NCBI GenBank assembly: GCA_001692895.1
Contig: KV748184.1
Location: 1,922,001 to 1,986,000, forward strand
Reading direction: 5' to 3'
From: Cenococcum geophilum 1.58
Lineage: Eukaryota > Ascomycota > Dothideomycetes > Gloniales > Gloniaceae
DNA: 64,000 nucleotides
Each line of letters begins with the position of its first letter. The first letter of the stretch is position 1. Positions 37,054-47,900 of the stretch are shown one piece after another. The notes beneath the pieces were generated by a model. The model was given only the letters and a program-made list of their open reading frames with translations. It was not told where the DNA came from and made no database searches. The translations under genes were made by a program, and so were the position numbers.

Positions 37054-37695
37054 ATGAGCGCGACTGTTCCGAGGAACTTTAGGTTGTTAGAAGAACTAGA
37101 GAAAGGAGAGAAAGGGCTCGGAGCCGGTCAGGATTTTACCTGGAATTGCTTTGCACCCTTCTATCCACTGATTCAAAGTAGAGGCTTGCTCGTATGGTCT
37201 CGATAATGGTGATGATTTGTTGATGTCTGATTGGAATGGTACCATCCTGGGTCCTCCTCATGCAAGTGTCCCTCAAGGTGCATAAGTATAGCAGGTACTC
37301 ACACCTTAATTCTTGTAGAGCGTTCATGAAAACCGAATCTACAGCCTGAAGATTCATTGTGGCCCTCAATATCCAGACGTACCGCCTGAAATATCCTTCG
37401 TTTCCAAGATCAACCTCCCGTGTGTAGACCAGAGGAATGGAAAGGTATATCAGATTGAGCTATAAAGAAAAATAACCACGTCGGCTGAGCACGTGCATAG
37501 GTTGATCCAACCAAATTGCCTTGCTTGGTGCAATGGAAGCGAGAGTTCACTATGGAAACCATTCTCATCGAACTCAGGAGGTGGGTGAAGATGTATTGTT
37601 TGTTGGAGTAATGCTGACATAAAACGTTCAGATATATGGCGCTTCCTCAGCACAAGAAGATCTCTCAACCAGCCGAAGGCACCACTTACAGTTAA
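37054..37695 (+). CDS. MMS2: Ubiquitin-conjugating enzyme variant, Mms2/Uev1 type
   Basis: Mms2 lacks the E2 catalytic Cys and partners Ubc13 to build Lys63-linked ubiquitin chains in error-free post-replication repair. No long frame shows it; it emerges on joining five exons: 37054-37126, 37182-37261, 37319-37444, 37501-37580 and 37632-37695. The phases agree and give 140 residues, the family size. The protein begins MSATVPRNFRLLEELEKGEKGLGA. It continues EACSYGLDNGDDLLMSDWNGTILGPPH, then SVHENRIYSLKIHCGPQYPDVPPEISFVSKINLPCVDQRNGK, VDPTKLPCLVQWKREFTMETILIELRR and YMALPQHKKISQPAEGTTYS. The E2 active-site Cys position is absent, as in all UEVs. Intron 2 (37262-37318) starts GCAAGT, a GC-AG intron; the others are GT-AG. 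Family identity is very strong. MMS2 rather than another UEV name rests on there being one such gene in most ascomycetes. Confidence 0.95.
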
Positions 37696-38040
37696 GATGC
37701 TGTGGCTTAACTAATATTTCCATTGACGAATCCTGAAGAATCAACGGATTGCGGCAATATTGGGAAGCATACAGATGTTGGGCAGAAACGAAGGTAGGAT
37801 GATTTGGATGCAGCGTGTTTTTGGCCTTGTTAGCCTCTATATGTAGCATTGGTATGGTGTTTCGGACTCTGCCTTACTATACCTTAGAGACGGGAAGGTT
37901 GTCGAACGAACTCGATGGTAAAATCACCATAGTCTTCCTTTTAGTGAAACCGAGCTGGATGTGACTCTTCTGCCTGGGGACTCGTAAACCACTTCTAGAA
38001 ACGGTTCAGCCACCCAAGAAAGCCACCTAAACTATACTAT
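37696..38040. other. MMS2 downstream region, no gene seen
   Basis: This stretch has ordinary composition and no supported frame; a 73-codon minus-strand frame (37628-37849) overlaps the last MMS2 exons in antisense and is rejected. The island ends abruptly here against an A+T-rich palindrome. Confidence 0.5.
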
Positions 38041-38140
38041 ATGAATACTTAATACATAAATTTAAACCAAAAGTTAAATAATTAAGTTTTTAATATTAAA
38101 AACTTATAAATTATTAACTTAAATACTTAAATATTTAAAT
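38041..38140. repeat. A+T-only foldback sequence
   Basis: About 100 bp of almost pure A and T has a palindrome centred on TTAATATTAA. Its arms of about 25 bp run outward as AGTTTTTAA/TTAAAAACT and then AAGTTAA/TTAACTT. It sits exactly at the border of the gene island. It could be a small MITE remnant, a cruciform-forming site or a mutated repeat edge. Confidence 0.6.
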
Positions 38141-38930
38141 TTGGGCTTCGTGAAATCGGCCTCTACACCTCCATACAGTGGAGTCTGGGAACCTGGTGGT
38201 TATCGATTACTGCCAGAGCAAACGCAGAGACGTGCGTGCGGCTTGCCCAGCGCCGGTGCTGCAGCGTGGTGGTTACGTGGAGAATTTTCACGTAGGAGGG
38301 TGAGCTCCGGCGGACACGACCACTACATCTCAACGTACGCATTCGGGTCATTCGAATTAGCACCTTCGGCGTCACCCTTCCTCCTATACAGGTACATTAT
38401 ACCGTACGGCACCTCTATATATGATACATATACGATACTCCTCGGGGTATAGCGTGGCATGAGGCCTCCTATCCTAACGTTATCCGGTAGCCTGGGTATC
38501 TGGCTATAGGGACTTTGGATGCTCCTATTGATAGAATATCCCCATACGCCCTCTAGGATAGTGGCTAAAGGGCCTAGGTTTTAGGCCCTAGGGCTGAAGC
38601 GATACCAAAGAAGCACCTCGTTAGCCCTTCGACAGAGGGATAGACGAGAAGATCCCCCCAACGACTCCGCCTCGCAAGCGGAACGAAGAATAGGAAAGGA
38701 GCTAGGGTAGACATACGGCATCTTATGGCAATCTACAAGACGTGGCAGCAGTAGTTTAAGTGGCATTCGGGGCAAGACAGGCATTTCAGACACTCTCTCC
38801 CGTAGGGGAAGAGTCTCGATACACCTGACGGTGATTTTCCTCCCTTCCTAGGACGCTTTATCGCGCTAGGATGTCTCCCCTGGAGGTTTTTTGTTCACCC
38901 AGCACTAGTCAGTAGCCCGCATGGACCAAT
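38141..38930. other. Block of normal base composition with no gene assigned
   Basis: This is much richer in G+C than the desert on either side and seems to have escaped RIP. It contains frames of 103 codons (plus, 38141-38452) and 70 codons (minus, 38581-38793). Neither has a domain I recognise or convincing intron signals linking it to another exon. The right part, with its 'WQQxFxWHSGQDRHFR'-like plus-strand reading near 38745-38800, may be the end of a transposon-borne or duplicated gene. It is left uncalled as coding. Confidence 0.35.
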
Positions 38931-39344
38931 AAGGGACCGAATCGGGCGTTAAATGGATCCGATAATAATAAAATATTTATTTATTAAGCGGTGGTACATT
39001 TATTAGCATATAAAGTTGGCTAATTTTAGTATAATTTTGGGTAGCTCGCTTGGGTGGCTGGGTTATATAAAATCCTACTTTAAGTAGCGCCACTATTTTC
39101 GACTAGTCTATAGAGGTATTTCTAGATATAAAGTGTTAATATAGTTAACATAGTTTACGAGTAAGTTCTTACGCTATGATTTGATTTCTTTCTCTTATTT
39201 CGGCTATAATTTGCTGCTCTTGCTTAGACCCTCCCCAACGGTACATAGTACAGTAAGATCTAGCCTGTTGAATTAACTTTGGCTTAGCAGTAAAGATCCT
39301 ATATATATTAATAAATAAGCTAGTAAGAGTAATTTAATATTTTA
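38931..39344. other. A+T-rich stretch, nothing recognised
   Basis: It has RIP-like composition and no protein-like frame, repeat terminus or RNA gene that I can support. Confidence 0.4.
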
Positions 39345-39656
39345 CTATTTACTGTTATTTCGGCTTATATAGTAAACCAGATGCGGTAGTTGAAGCAGCT
39401 CTTCCTTCTGTAGCGTGCCTGTAATATTAAGATCGTAGATAAAATATCTACGTATCGGCTGATCGGAATCGAAATCACAGGGGATATGCACGTGATCGTA
39501 GCTCGAGCCTCGATATGATATATCAAGATTTCGTCCAAGAAACTCCTGACAAAATAAATCTCCGAGCAAGCGGAAACGTCCTTGAGGATTGCCAGGTATA
39601 TCTGTAACACAGGCTTTAATAATAATACGAGTTTGACCGGTGGTAATGTCGTCCAT
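39345..39656 (-). CDS. Possible small protein of unknown function
   Basis: A 103-codon minus-strand frame starts MDDITTGQTRIIIKACVTDIPGN and has a fairly balanced amino acid composition and fewer TpA-rich codons than its surroundings. It contains no recognisable domain, signal peptide or membrane segment. It sits alone in the desert, 165 bp from a foldback element. It may be a fragment of a larger eroded gene or chance, so confidence is low. Confidence 0.25.
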   Translation of the reverse strand: MDDITTGQTRIIIKACVTDIPGNPQGRFRLLGDLFCQEFLGRNLDISYRGSSYDHVHIPCDFDSDQPIRRYFIYDLNITGTLQKEELLQLPHLVYYISRNNSK

Positions 39657-39821
39657 AGATCGTAGTAGGGGTAGAGATGTAATGTATAGGTAAGCAGGTA
39701 GGCTAGAAATTATTGCAGCAGAGAATTAAGGAGACAGTGGTCGTTAGGATAATACTAACATGGCCTGTGCTCCGGCTAACCCCGCAGCTTAATAATACAA
39801 AACCCCAAGGCTAAGACGTTA

Positions 39822-40253
39822 ACGTGTTTTATCAGTAAGCTACGCATATTAGTAAGCTGCGCACCAAAAATCACACCAAAAACCGGAAAATTCGAACCTT
39901 AATATCTTAACAACAACTAGGTAATAAATTCTAAAAATTTAATATATTATATGTAGTACCTAAATCTAAAGGCTATTAAAATTTTAAATGTTAAAAGCTT
40001 ATAGTTTTTAAAATAGTAGTTTTTTAGCCCCAAATTTAAATTTTTTTACCTTTTTCCTTAATATTTTAAAATTTTTAAAAGTTTCGCTCTTAGAAATTTA
40101 ATAGCCTCTATTTCTAAGTGCTATCTATTACCTATTAAATTTTTAGAATTTATTACCTAGTCGTTATTAAGATATTAAGGTTCAAATTTTCCAGTTTTTA
40201 GTGTGATTTTTGGTGCGCAGCTTACTAATATGCGCAGCTTACTGATAAAACAT
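39822..40253. mobile_element. Foldback TIR element (MITE-like), 432 bp, TA target
   Basis: The whole element is one large inverted repeat. The left end reads ACGTGTTTTATCAGTAAGC and the right end is its complement. TA flanks both ends (39820-39821 and 40254-40255), suggesting a TA target duplication as in Tc1/mariner and Fot1/pogo elements. Near each end the unit AGTAAGCTgCGCA occurs twice in tandem, separated by TATT. It codes for nothing and must have been moved in trans. It shares its outer 14 bp and its general plan with the element at 59734-60167. Confidence 0.85.
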
Positions 40254-40600
40254 TATCTTGGTCCTAGACGATTATCTAATCATAAGCTGCTTACATAAAG
40301 ATTAATTAGCTTATAATGATGATCGTCTGGTACACGGTTTGGAAATTTATTAGTCCCGCGCGCTAATTTGTATGTGATCCTTATACAAACTTACGCGCCA
40401 TACTAATTTTTTAGCTATTAATTAATAATAAACTAACGCCTTTATAAATAATCGGCTAACGTTATATTCTAGAACTTTATAAGGCGATTCCAACGCTGCC
40501 AAAATTACTGCGAACGGCCTGGTGGTTACCGCTACGTTTCGCCTTAAATATTACCGCTAAAGCAGTAAACATTCAGCCAGAGCCATCAACCATTACCAAT
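40254..40600. other. A+T-rich stretch right of the foldback element
   Basis: Nothing is assigned here. A short inverted word TTTGTAT...ATACAAA lies near 40366-40390. It probably belongs to the upstream part of the helicase relic or to flanking repeat. Confidence 0.35.
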
Positions 40601-40909
40601 CCTTAACGTTTGACCTCCTATATTAATATTTATAGTAGATAAATACTTAAATAGCTAATATATTATATCTAGATTAATTCTGTGCCTTATTACCTACTTT
40701 ATTGCTTCTCCACTACCTGCACTAACCTATAAACCCCCTATTGACTCCGTGTTTACTAATAAGCTATATAGCGTCGTTTGGTATAAAGAAACGCTTAAAG
40801 GCCTTAATGAGGAGGCTGAAGGTTGGAAATGCGCCTAGTATAGTATGTGACTGTTCTACTGCTAGCGAGGTAGTAGATAATACTATTGGTGCAGCAGACC
40901 TATAAATAT

Positions 40910-41053
40910 CTTAACTCTTTACTAGCTTGGCTAGCTAGGATATACCTTAACTCTCTACCAGCTTGGCTAGCTAGGATGCACCTTAACTCTCTATTAGCTT
41001 GGCCAGCTAGGATGCACCTTAACTCTCTACTAATATGGCCAGTTAGGATATAA
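40910..41053 (+). repeat. Four tandem copies of a 36-bp repeat
   Basis: Copies at 40910-40945, 40946-40981, 40982-41017 and 41018-41053 each begin CTTAACTCT and contain AGCTTGGC(T/C)AGCTAGGAT, the last being the most diverged. Because 36 is a multiple of three, they could have encoded a 12-residue repeat in the N-terminal part of the helicase. Confidence 0.9.
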
Positions 41054-43032
41054 TAAAGATGCGGGTAGCTAGAGCTTAGAGAAAAATCTAAGACAAGAAG
41101 AAGCCTAATATAATAACTTAAGTACGAGATAATGTAATTTAGGATACTATATTACTGCTATACGGCAACAAATTCTATATAAAAAAGGAGTAGGTAACCT
41201 GTATTCGGAGGCTTATCTATAATCGCATTAATATTATCCTTATTATATAAACTAGCTTTAGTAAAAGCCTTATTATATAAGTAATTTTAATCCTTTATAA
41301 AAATACTATATTGCTAGTATTTCTTCCTCTAAACGAGATTGCAAAAGAGCAAGTTTAAAAGGTTAATTAGATTAGTGGTAATGCGCTGCTCCTTAACGCC
41401 GACGTTAAGGATATAGATAAAGCAATTAAGAATGCAAGAGCCGGCCTATATATTTATATCTTTATTAGCCCTAAGCTTGCTAGTATACCAAATTTCCGTT
41501 TTCTGCTTAATGACCCTAAGTTTAAAAAGTAATTAGCCTTAGTTATTGTTAATAAAGCTTATCTTATTACATAATAGGGTAAGAAGTTTCGCCCTAAGTA
41601 TATATAGCTACGCTATATACGCAATCTAATTAGAAGCTTAGTTCCGTGGTTTGCTTACTTTACAACTTTAGATCTGGAAACGTTAGAAACAGTAAAGAAA
41701 TTGTTAGGCTTTAATAATATTAATATATACCTTAAGTAGACTTCTATTACCCGCAAAGAGCTTATCTTTTATCTTAGCTAAATACTAAAGAATAAAATTG
41801 CTAGATATACCTTGCTCCGCTTCCTTTTTAATAAGGCTGTTAATCCTCTAACTATTAAAACGTATATTGATCCTGCCGTTTTTTAGGGAGAAAGCCGCTT
41901 AGCTACTCCGTATAAGATTCTAAAGACTATTGTATTTTTTAATACTAAACTCTAAGCTATAAAGGCGTATAAAAGTATGTCTAAGTACCTATAGTAGCTA
42001 TATCTAGCTTAATATACTAAGGATATCACCAGCTTAATTATAGCCGTATTCCATTAAATAATCTTATTATTTAGAAAGAAGTTAATACTAGCTAAGTTTA
42101 GGAAACTAGCAGAGTTTTCTAAGATTTAAATTATTTTTGCCATAGAGGCTATTAGGGTTGACGTTAATCTTCCGGACGTCTATAGAGTGGTTATATATAT
42201 AATACCGGCGCTTAAACTATATTTCTCTTTTCTTCTATAGCGTGGTGGTTGAGCTAGCCGTAATAGTAAAAGGGCTAAAGTAATTTTTTTGTTTAAACAC
42301 TGGTGCTTTAGCGAATGAGACCCACTCCCACAGTTAAAGCTAAAGGCAGTACACCATTTAAATTCTCGTTAATAGCGATAGTCTTACATACTATTATCCT
42401 ATCCTTTTTCTACCTCTTAACCGTTACTATTACACCGATCCTAATTACTATTAGTTAACTCTATAAACTTAGACGACTTATTAGCTAGTAATACCATCTA
42501 ATTAAAGTAGGGAGGTAAAAAGGAAGACAAGTAGAGGCGTATAGAGATAAGAGATAAGTTTTTCTAGCTATATAACAACTACGAGTGTATTAAGGAAACA
42601 CTATATAAGTATTTCGCCGAGCCTAACGCTTTAATTACTGCTAATACTAATAAAGGCTCCTACTATAGTCGCTATAATAATTTACTTTAGTTAAGAACGC
42701 CTAAACGTGAAATATATAATAAGAAGGGGGCAAATCTGGATACTAAAAAGAATTATATCCTTAAGAGACTTTAGACGTGGGCTTAGACATTAGTAGTACC
42801 TATAGCCATTAGTAGATCTGCTCTATTTCTAATATATTATACTATTGCCGTTCTATATACTCTGCTATATTAAATAGCATATTAATTCCACCTAATTATT
42901 ATACGCGAACGCCTTAATAATTATATAAACAAATAGGAGTACGTAGATCTACTATCTAAAAGTCTATAGTAGGAGTTGCGTGCAGCTGGTCTTAAATACG
43001 ATTGTATACTATACCCTTCGTTATAGGGTATA

Positions 43033-44302
43033 ATAATAATAATAATAATTCATTGCTTAACGTCCGATTTGGATCCCTATTGGGCCCACATAGACTACTC
43101 CTTATTTATATATAGGGAGAAAACTCTATTTAAGAAAAATGAGAAAACCCCATGATCCATCTCCCCGCCTTTTGGGACTCGCCTACTTAGCGCCTACGAG
43201 TCGCCTATGGTGCTCTACTACCTTACTATTTAACCTCCTTGGGAACTACTGCTGCTGTAATAAGCCTACGGACGCGCTAGTATCACAAACTATTACTCTA
43301 CTACTGTAGAGTTACTAGGGGGCACCTACTGCTTGCCCCCTTGCCTTCTATTACTATTTCCCTTATAACCCAGAACTAATTTAGCACATTTTAACTAATA
43401 AGCCACTAGGTGACCGCCTTAAGGCCTTTTTATATTAAGAGTAGTGTATTATAGTTCTCTGTGCCAGCTGCTAAGAGCATTATTTCTTAATTGGTGCGTA
43501 GGGGGCATAGCAGTATTACGTGTTTTAGTGTCTATCTTAGCCAGCCATATTTGCATCTTAGGCTACCTATTAGGACACCCACCTAGTAAAGCCAATCTTT
43601 TAGTCCTATTATTCCTGTTCTTAAGAGTGTTACTATTATATTTTCTGCCTTTATTAGGCCTTCTTAGAGCCCTTAGGTATTTACCCCCCATAGCATTAAC
43701 TATACTATAGCTTAGGTTCGTCTTACCTAAGTCAGCCTCTATACCTTTAACTCCTATTTACCTCTTTAGCGTTGGTCCAACCAGTATTATATTGCGGTAG
43801 ATGGTTTCCTAGCGTTCTTGCGTATTCTACTTTAGCTCCTTTCTCTATCTTACTGTTATCTTTACTAACCTCTTATATGTCTTCCTTCCTCCTCTATATA
43901 AGCCTAGGCCCTAAAGCGGCACTATTCTTCTTCTGCTTTCTTTACCTATTTCTCTAATATCTCTTCCCTACTTTGGGGTTATTGGTTTGTTCTCCTACGG
44001 GGCACCCTAAGATCCCTCCATAGTTTACTTAGGCGTGTCTTAATATACTTTATAATATTAAAGTTACGTTTATTTTATATCCTTTATATTGCAGCGGCTT
44101 TAATATATAACTGTAGGGGGGGAATATTAGATTCCTTCTTAAGCAGTGCTGTGGCCGTTCGCTTATACCCGCCTGTGATACTCCAAAGGTAGGCTGTTTA
44201 GACCTTTTAAAGTGGTTTAAGGAGTGATTTAGGGGGGCCCTTCTCAGTTTCTCTAATAGCCCAAATACTGGATCTATATGTTATGGTTGGCTAGACGACT
44301 GC
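43033..44302 (-). mobile_element. 5'-truncated Tad-like LINE fragment
   Basis: It corresponds to the 3' part of the LINE at 9233-14826, differing mostly by transitions. An ATT/AAT triplet tail lies at the left (3') end. It is flanked by a perfect 15-bp target duplication, TCGTTATAGGGTATA (43018-43032 and 44303-44317). The sharp right end within LINE sequence is the usual 5' truncation. It is non-coding as it stands. Confidence 0.9.
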
Positions 44303-44317
44303 TCGTTATAGGGTATA

Positions 44318-44984
44318 GATGCGATATTTAGGATTTCTAGTATTAATCTAATACTGAGCCGGAGTTAAACTTTATTAATTAACTCCCTGTTTAATACTGC
44401 TATATCTACTACTACTACTAGTATCGCTATATCTGTCGCTACATTAGTCGCTATATTAGTCGCTATTATATCCGCTATATAACCGCGACTCTCTCTAGGC
44501 TAACCCCCACGCTAGCCTACTCTGTATAATACTTAGGTACTATTGCCTATAAGTTATAGCCTATTAAGCTTGTAAAGCCTAAATATATAATATATTTAGA
44601 ACACACTAAATATAAGAAAGAGGAAGAGGAAGAGGTTTTAGTCCTTATCGCGGTTATAAAGGGTAAGGTAAGCTATTACTATTCTAATAATATTTTAATA
44701 AGGTTAATACGAAATTTAGATAAATATAAGTAGATCCTAATTTAGTCTAATAGATATAGGTAAATCTTAATTTAGTCTAGATCCTTAATTCTAACCTAAA
44801 TAGGCAATTATATACATATTAGAGTTAACTAAAGAGGGCGTTTTAAGAGCATATTTACTAACTTTTTAATAGTTAAGCAATTTTAATACTTCCTACCTTC
44901 TAGCCTTTATTTTACACCCTATATATATTCCGCTAAGCCTCCTTACTAATAAGCTGCTTAATATATATATAGTAGTATATAGGG
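44318..44984. other. A+T-rich stretch between the helicase relic and the Gypsy relic
   Basis: The first part may still belong to the 3' end of the helicase relic. A short run of (CTA)n-like triplets coding no clear product lies near 44400-44470. The remainder has no recognised content. Confidence 0.4.
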
Positions 44985-47900
44985 AGCTTGGATTTATAGC
45001 CGGATTAATATTACTGCCGCTATAGGCTCCTATATATAAAAAGAGAAACAACCCAAAATAACCGAAGGCATTTAACACTACTACATTGCCTCCCCTACCT
45101 AAAACGTTATCCCCTAACATTTCCTTATAATTTTCTTAGTAGGTAATAAATGCCTAAAAAAAAGAAGATAATCTAATACTTAATACTCCCCTAACTTCTC
45201 TAAAGCAGCCTTCACTCCCTCCTTAATTATTGTCTCTATATTTTGCCCATCGTCTTTATCCGTAATATCCTCTGCCTTAATCTTTGCACTTATATCCTCT
45301 TACGTATTAACAGCTCCAGCTTAGAGTTTTAAAGACACTCTTCTTTGGACAGCATCTATTTCCGCTTACATTTTCTTCTATAAGGGAGATTGTAGAATAC
45401 TAGAATTAATTGCCTACTCTCCTAAAGCAGCACCCTTTTCCGAAATTAGTAAAGGCGTTAGGTGGTATAACACTACTGGTTTATTAGTGTCTTCTAAAGT
45501 ACTAATAACTATTAATAATTGTTTAGGGGCAGTATCCCAGGGGCTATCTTCCTTAGGCTTACTTAGATCCTTTAGTTTACGGTCGACTTTTATAGGCACC
45601 ACTTTATTATTGAGGATACTAGGATTAAGGTACAGAGTAGTAGTCCTAGCGCCTTAAGGCGTAACAGCCCTATCCTTACCTTTAGTACAGCCTTTAGAAC
45701 CATGCTTAGTTAACGGGGGAGCGCTAGAAGTTATACCGACTAAGTTGTTCTCATTTTCTAGATCTAAAATCGGGTCTCTGGGATATTCTAGGTCATTTAC
45801 GGGACGCCTATATCCTTATTCTTTTGCCAAAAAGTAAAACTTCGCTCCAAATACTTCTTATTTAAATTCCTCTAGCTCTTTAAAGCTATCCTAAACAGCC
45901 TTAGCAATACGCGCCCTATATCTTTCCCGAAATGCTTTATATTTATTATTTAAGGTAGGATCTAGGATTATCTGCCGTTCTGCCCTTACTTAAGGGTTAT
46001 TCTATAAAAGTCTCCTAACTAAAGCATTTAAAAGAGCGCTTTTTGCCTATAGCTATATATAGGCCGGGAATTTATATGGGGGAATATTAGTAATAGGCCT
46101 GCTAGTAGGAGTTAATACCAGGGGAAAGGCGTCTAGATTTATCTATATAACCGCCTACTAGCTTTTAAGCCTAGGGATCTCCAATCTCCTAGTATTTAGT
46201 AGAATTACGATCAAGTCTAGTATAACAATTAAGCGGCTTAATGTGGCTTAAGAGGCTCCTTGCGTAATAGTAGCTTTTATAAATTACACTTTACTAGTTC
46301 TTAATGCAATAGGCGTCTAGTTAAGCTTAAACTTCTTAGCATTAGCTTTAGTCTAGGCTATTTCCATATTCTTAATACGCCCTTAGCTGTTAAGTTCTTT
46401 ACGCTCTTAAAGTAAACCTACCCATTCCGGTATATACTAATGTATTCTGGGTAGGAGCTTAGTATAAGACTAACTTCCCTTATTAATTAAGGAAACACAA
46501 GAATAAAGCCAACTTTCTCTAGAATTTAGCCCTTCTTTACGTACTTAGAGAAGGTCAATATCCAAGTTCCGTTTTTTAGAAAGGTGGCCTTTAAGGAACC
46601 GGAGTGCGTAGTTTGGATACGTAATGAAATAAGTAGCACTATTGGTGCGTAGAGCCACTATATGCCAGTAGTGCTCTAGATCTATCTAAACCACCTACTA
46701 TAGTAGTAAATGGTATATAGTTCGAAGAATACCGCTATTGTCCTTTTTAGCGGTCTTACGCAAATGATACGCGTACATATTAAATTCCTCCTTAAAAATG
46801 TCTAGAATTCCAGCGTCTATCCACCATTTAAATAAATCGGCATAGTGGATTCTAAGTAGGTCCTATTTAAGTTCTCCTTTTAAGCCTAATATAAGCTTTC
46901 TTAACCCTATAAGGTCTACTAGGTAATTGCTAGGCTATACAGCAGAATAGGCATAAATTTTAAGACTATTATTCGCATGTTTAGGGCGACTATCTCTTTT
47001 AAACTAGAAGTAAGAGCTTTCGGCCGTCTAGAGAATATTAACAGCATTATAGTTCTTAAAGACTAAGTGGATTCGTAAATATAAATTTGTAAAAGAAATA
47101 CTAGCATCTAACCCTAATAACCCTGCTATTTTCTAAAGATGTATCTGGTATAATACGCGGACTTCCATTCCATTTCCTTACTAGGCCGTAATAAACTGTT
47201 ATAAAATAGCCAATATACCGCCCTTTGGCTCTTTCTTAGAATTAAGGGTCTTAATTAGTTTGATTAGCGTTTTAGAATAATATAAGCATTTCATTTTCCG
47301 CTTTATCTATATTTTCCTAACAATTACCTCTCTATTAATTTTAGTAATTATAGCCGCCTTTCCTTTCTACTTGTTAGCTTTACTAGAAGCTAAAGGTTCC
47401 GTAGGCCTTATCTTTAGCTTCTTTCTTAGGGATCTCTTAGAGGCCTTTCTAGCCCTACATTTCTACGGGGAGTTAGTAATAAAGCCATTCTCTAAAGATG
47501 TAGATCTATTAGATATAGAGTCTTCTCCTTACGCTTTAGGAACCCTACCTCTAAACAGAAATAAGCTACGCAGCATCTTTGCGTTTAACCCCTTAATCTC
47601 TTTAAAAGGTAATAGTAGAGGTACTAGGGTAACTGGCTCTAGTATAGATTCCTCTTTAGTTTTAATAGTTAAGGCTAGTACTAAGAGCTTATAACCCTAG
47701 TTTAGATAATAAACGAGCTTCTATTTCTTAACTAACTCCTTATTAACTACTAATCCAAACTTATACGCGGTAAGAAAGTCTAAAAGTATTAGGTATAGGG
47801 TCCTTAAAATCCTAGCCTTTAAGAGTTTTAGGCGGCTTAGTATTGCATTATTAACCATTTCTAACGCATCCTTTCTGGAGACCTGACCCCTTTTTGCCTA

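Larger units (their letters stand above)
40600..44600 (+). pseudogene. RecQ-like superfamily 2 helicase relic, interrupted by a LINE
   Basis: Plus-strand translation of about 41.15-42.99 kb shows the ordered motifs of a RecQ-type helicase. A motif Ic-like stretch LLNADVKDIDKAIKNAR-G-Y-Y-FISPKLAS is at about 41.4 kb. A degenerate DEAH box, VIVNEAYLI, is at about 41.54 kb, and FA-F-TLD (motif III) is at about 41.66 kb. Motif IV, VFFNTK, is at about 41.93 kb. Motif V, IIFAIEAIRVDVNLPDVYRVVIYI, is at about 42.13-42.2 kb. Motif VI, RGG-ASR-SKRA, is at about 42.24 kb. Many stops break it and the composition is RIP-like. The upstream part holds a 36-bp tandem repeat (40910-41053). A LINE fragment (43033-44302) splits its 3' end, and the same reading seems to resume after 44317. 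Similar RecQ-like helicases are carried by fungal subtelomeres and some mobile DNA. Which kind this was cannot be told here. Confidence 0.7.

Noticed and set aside
37628-37849. 73-codon minus-strand frame
   Set aside because: It is antisense to the last exon of MMS2/UEV, so it is a shadow.
40910-41053. CRISPR-like array
   Set aside because: The four 36-bp units abut without spacers; this is a simple tandem repeat in a eukaryotic genome.
43444-43957. Plus-strand frames of 88 and 61 codons rich in Leu
   Set aside because: They are antisense readings of the minus-strand LINE fragment.
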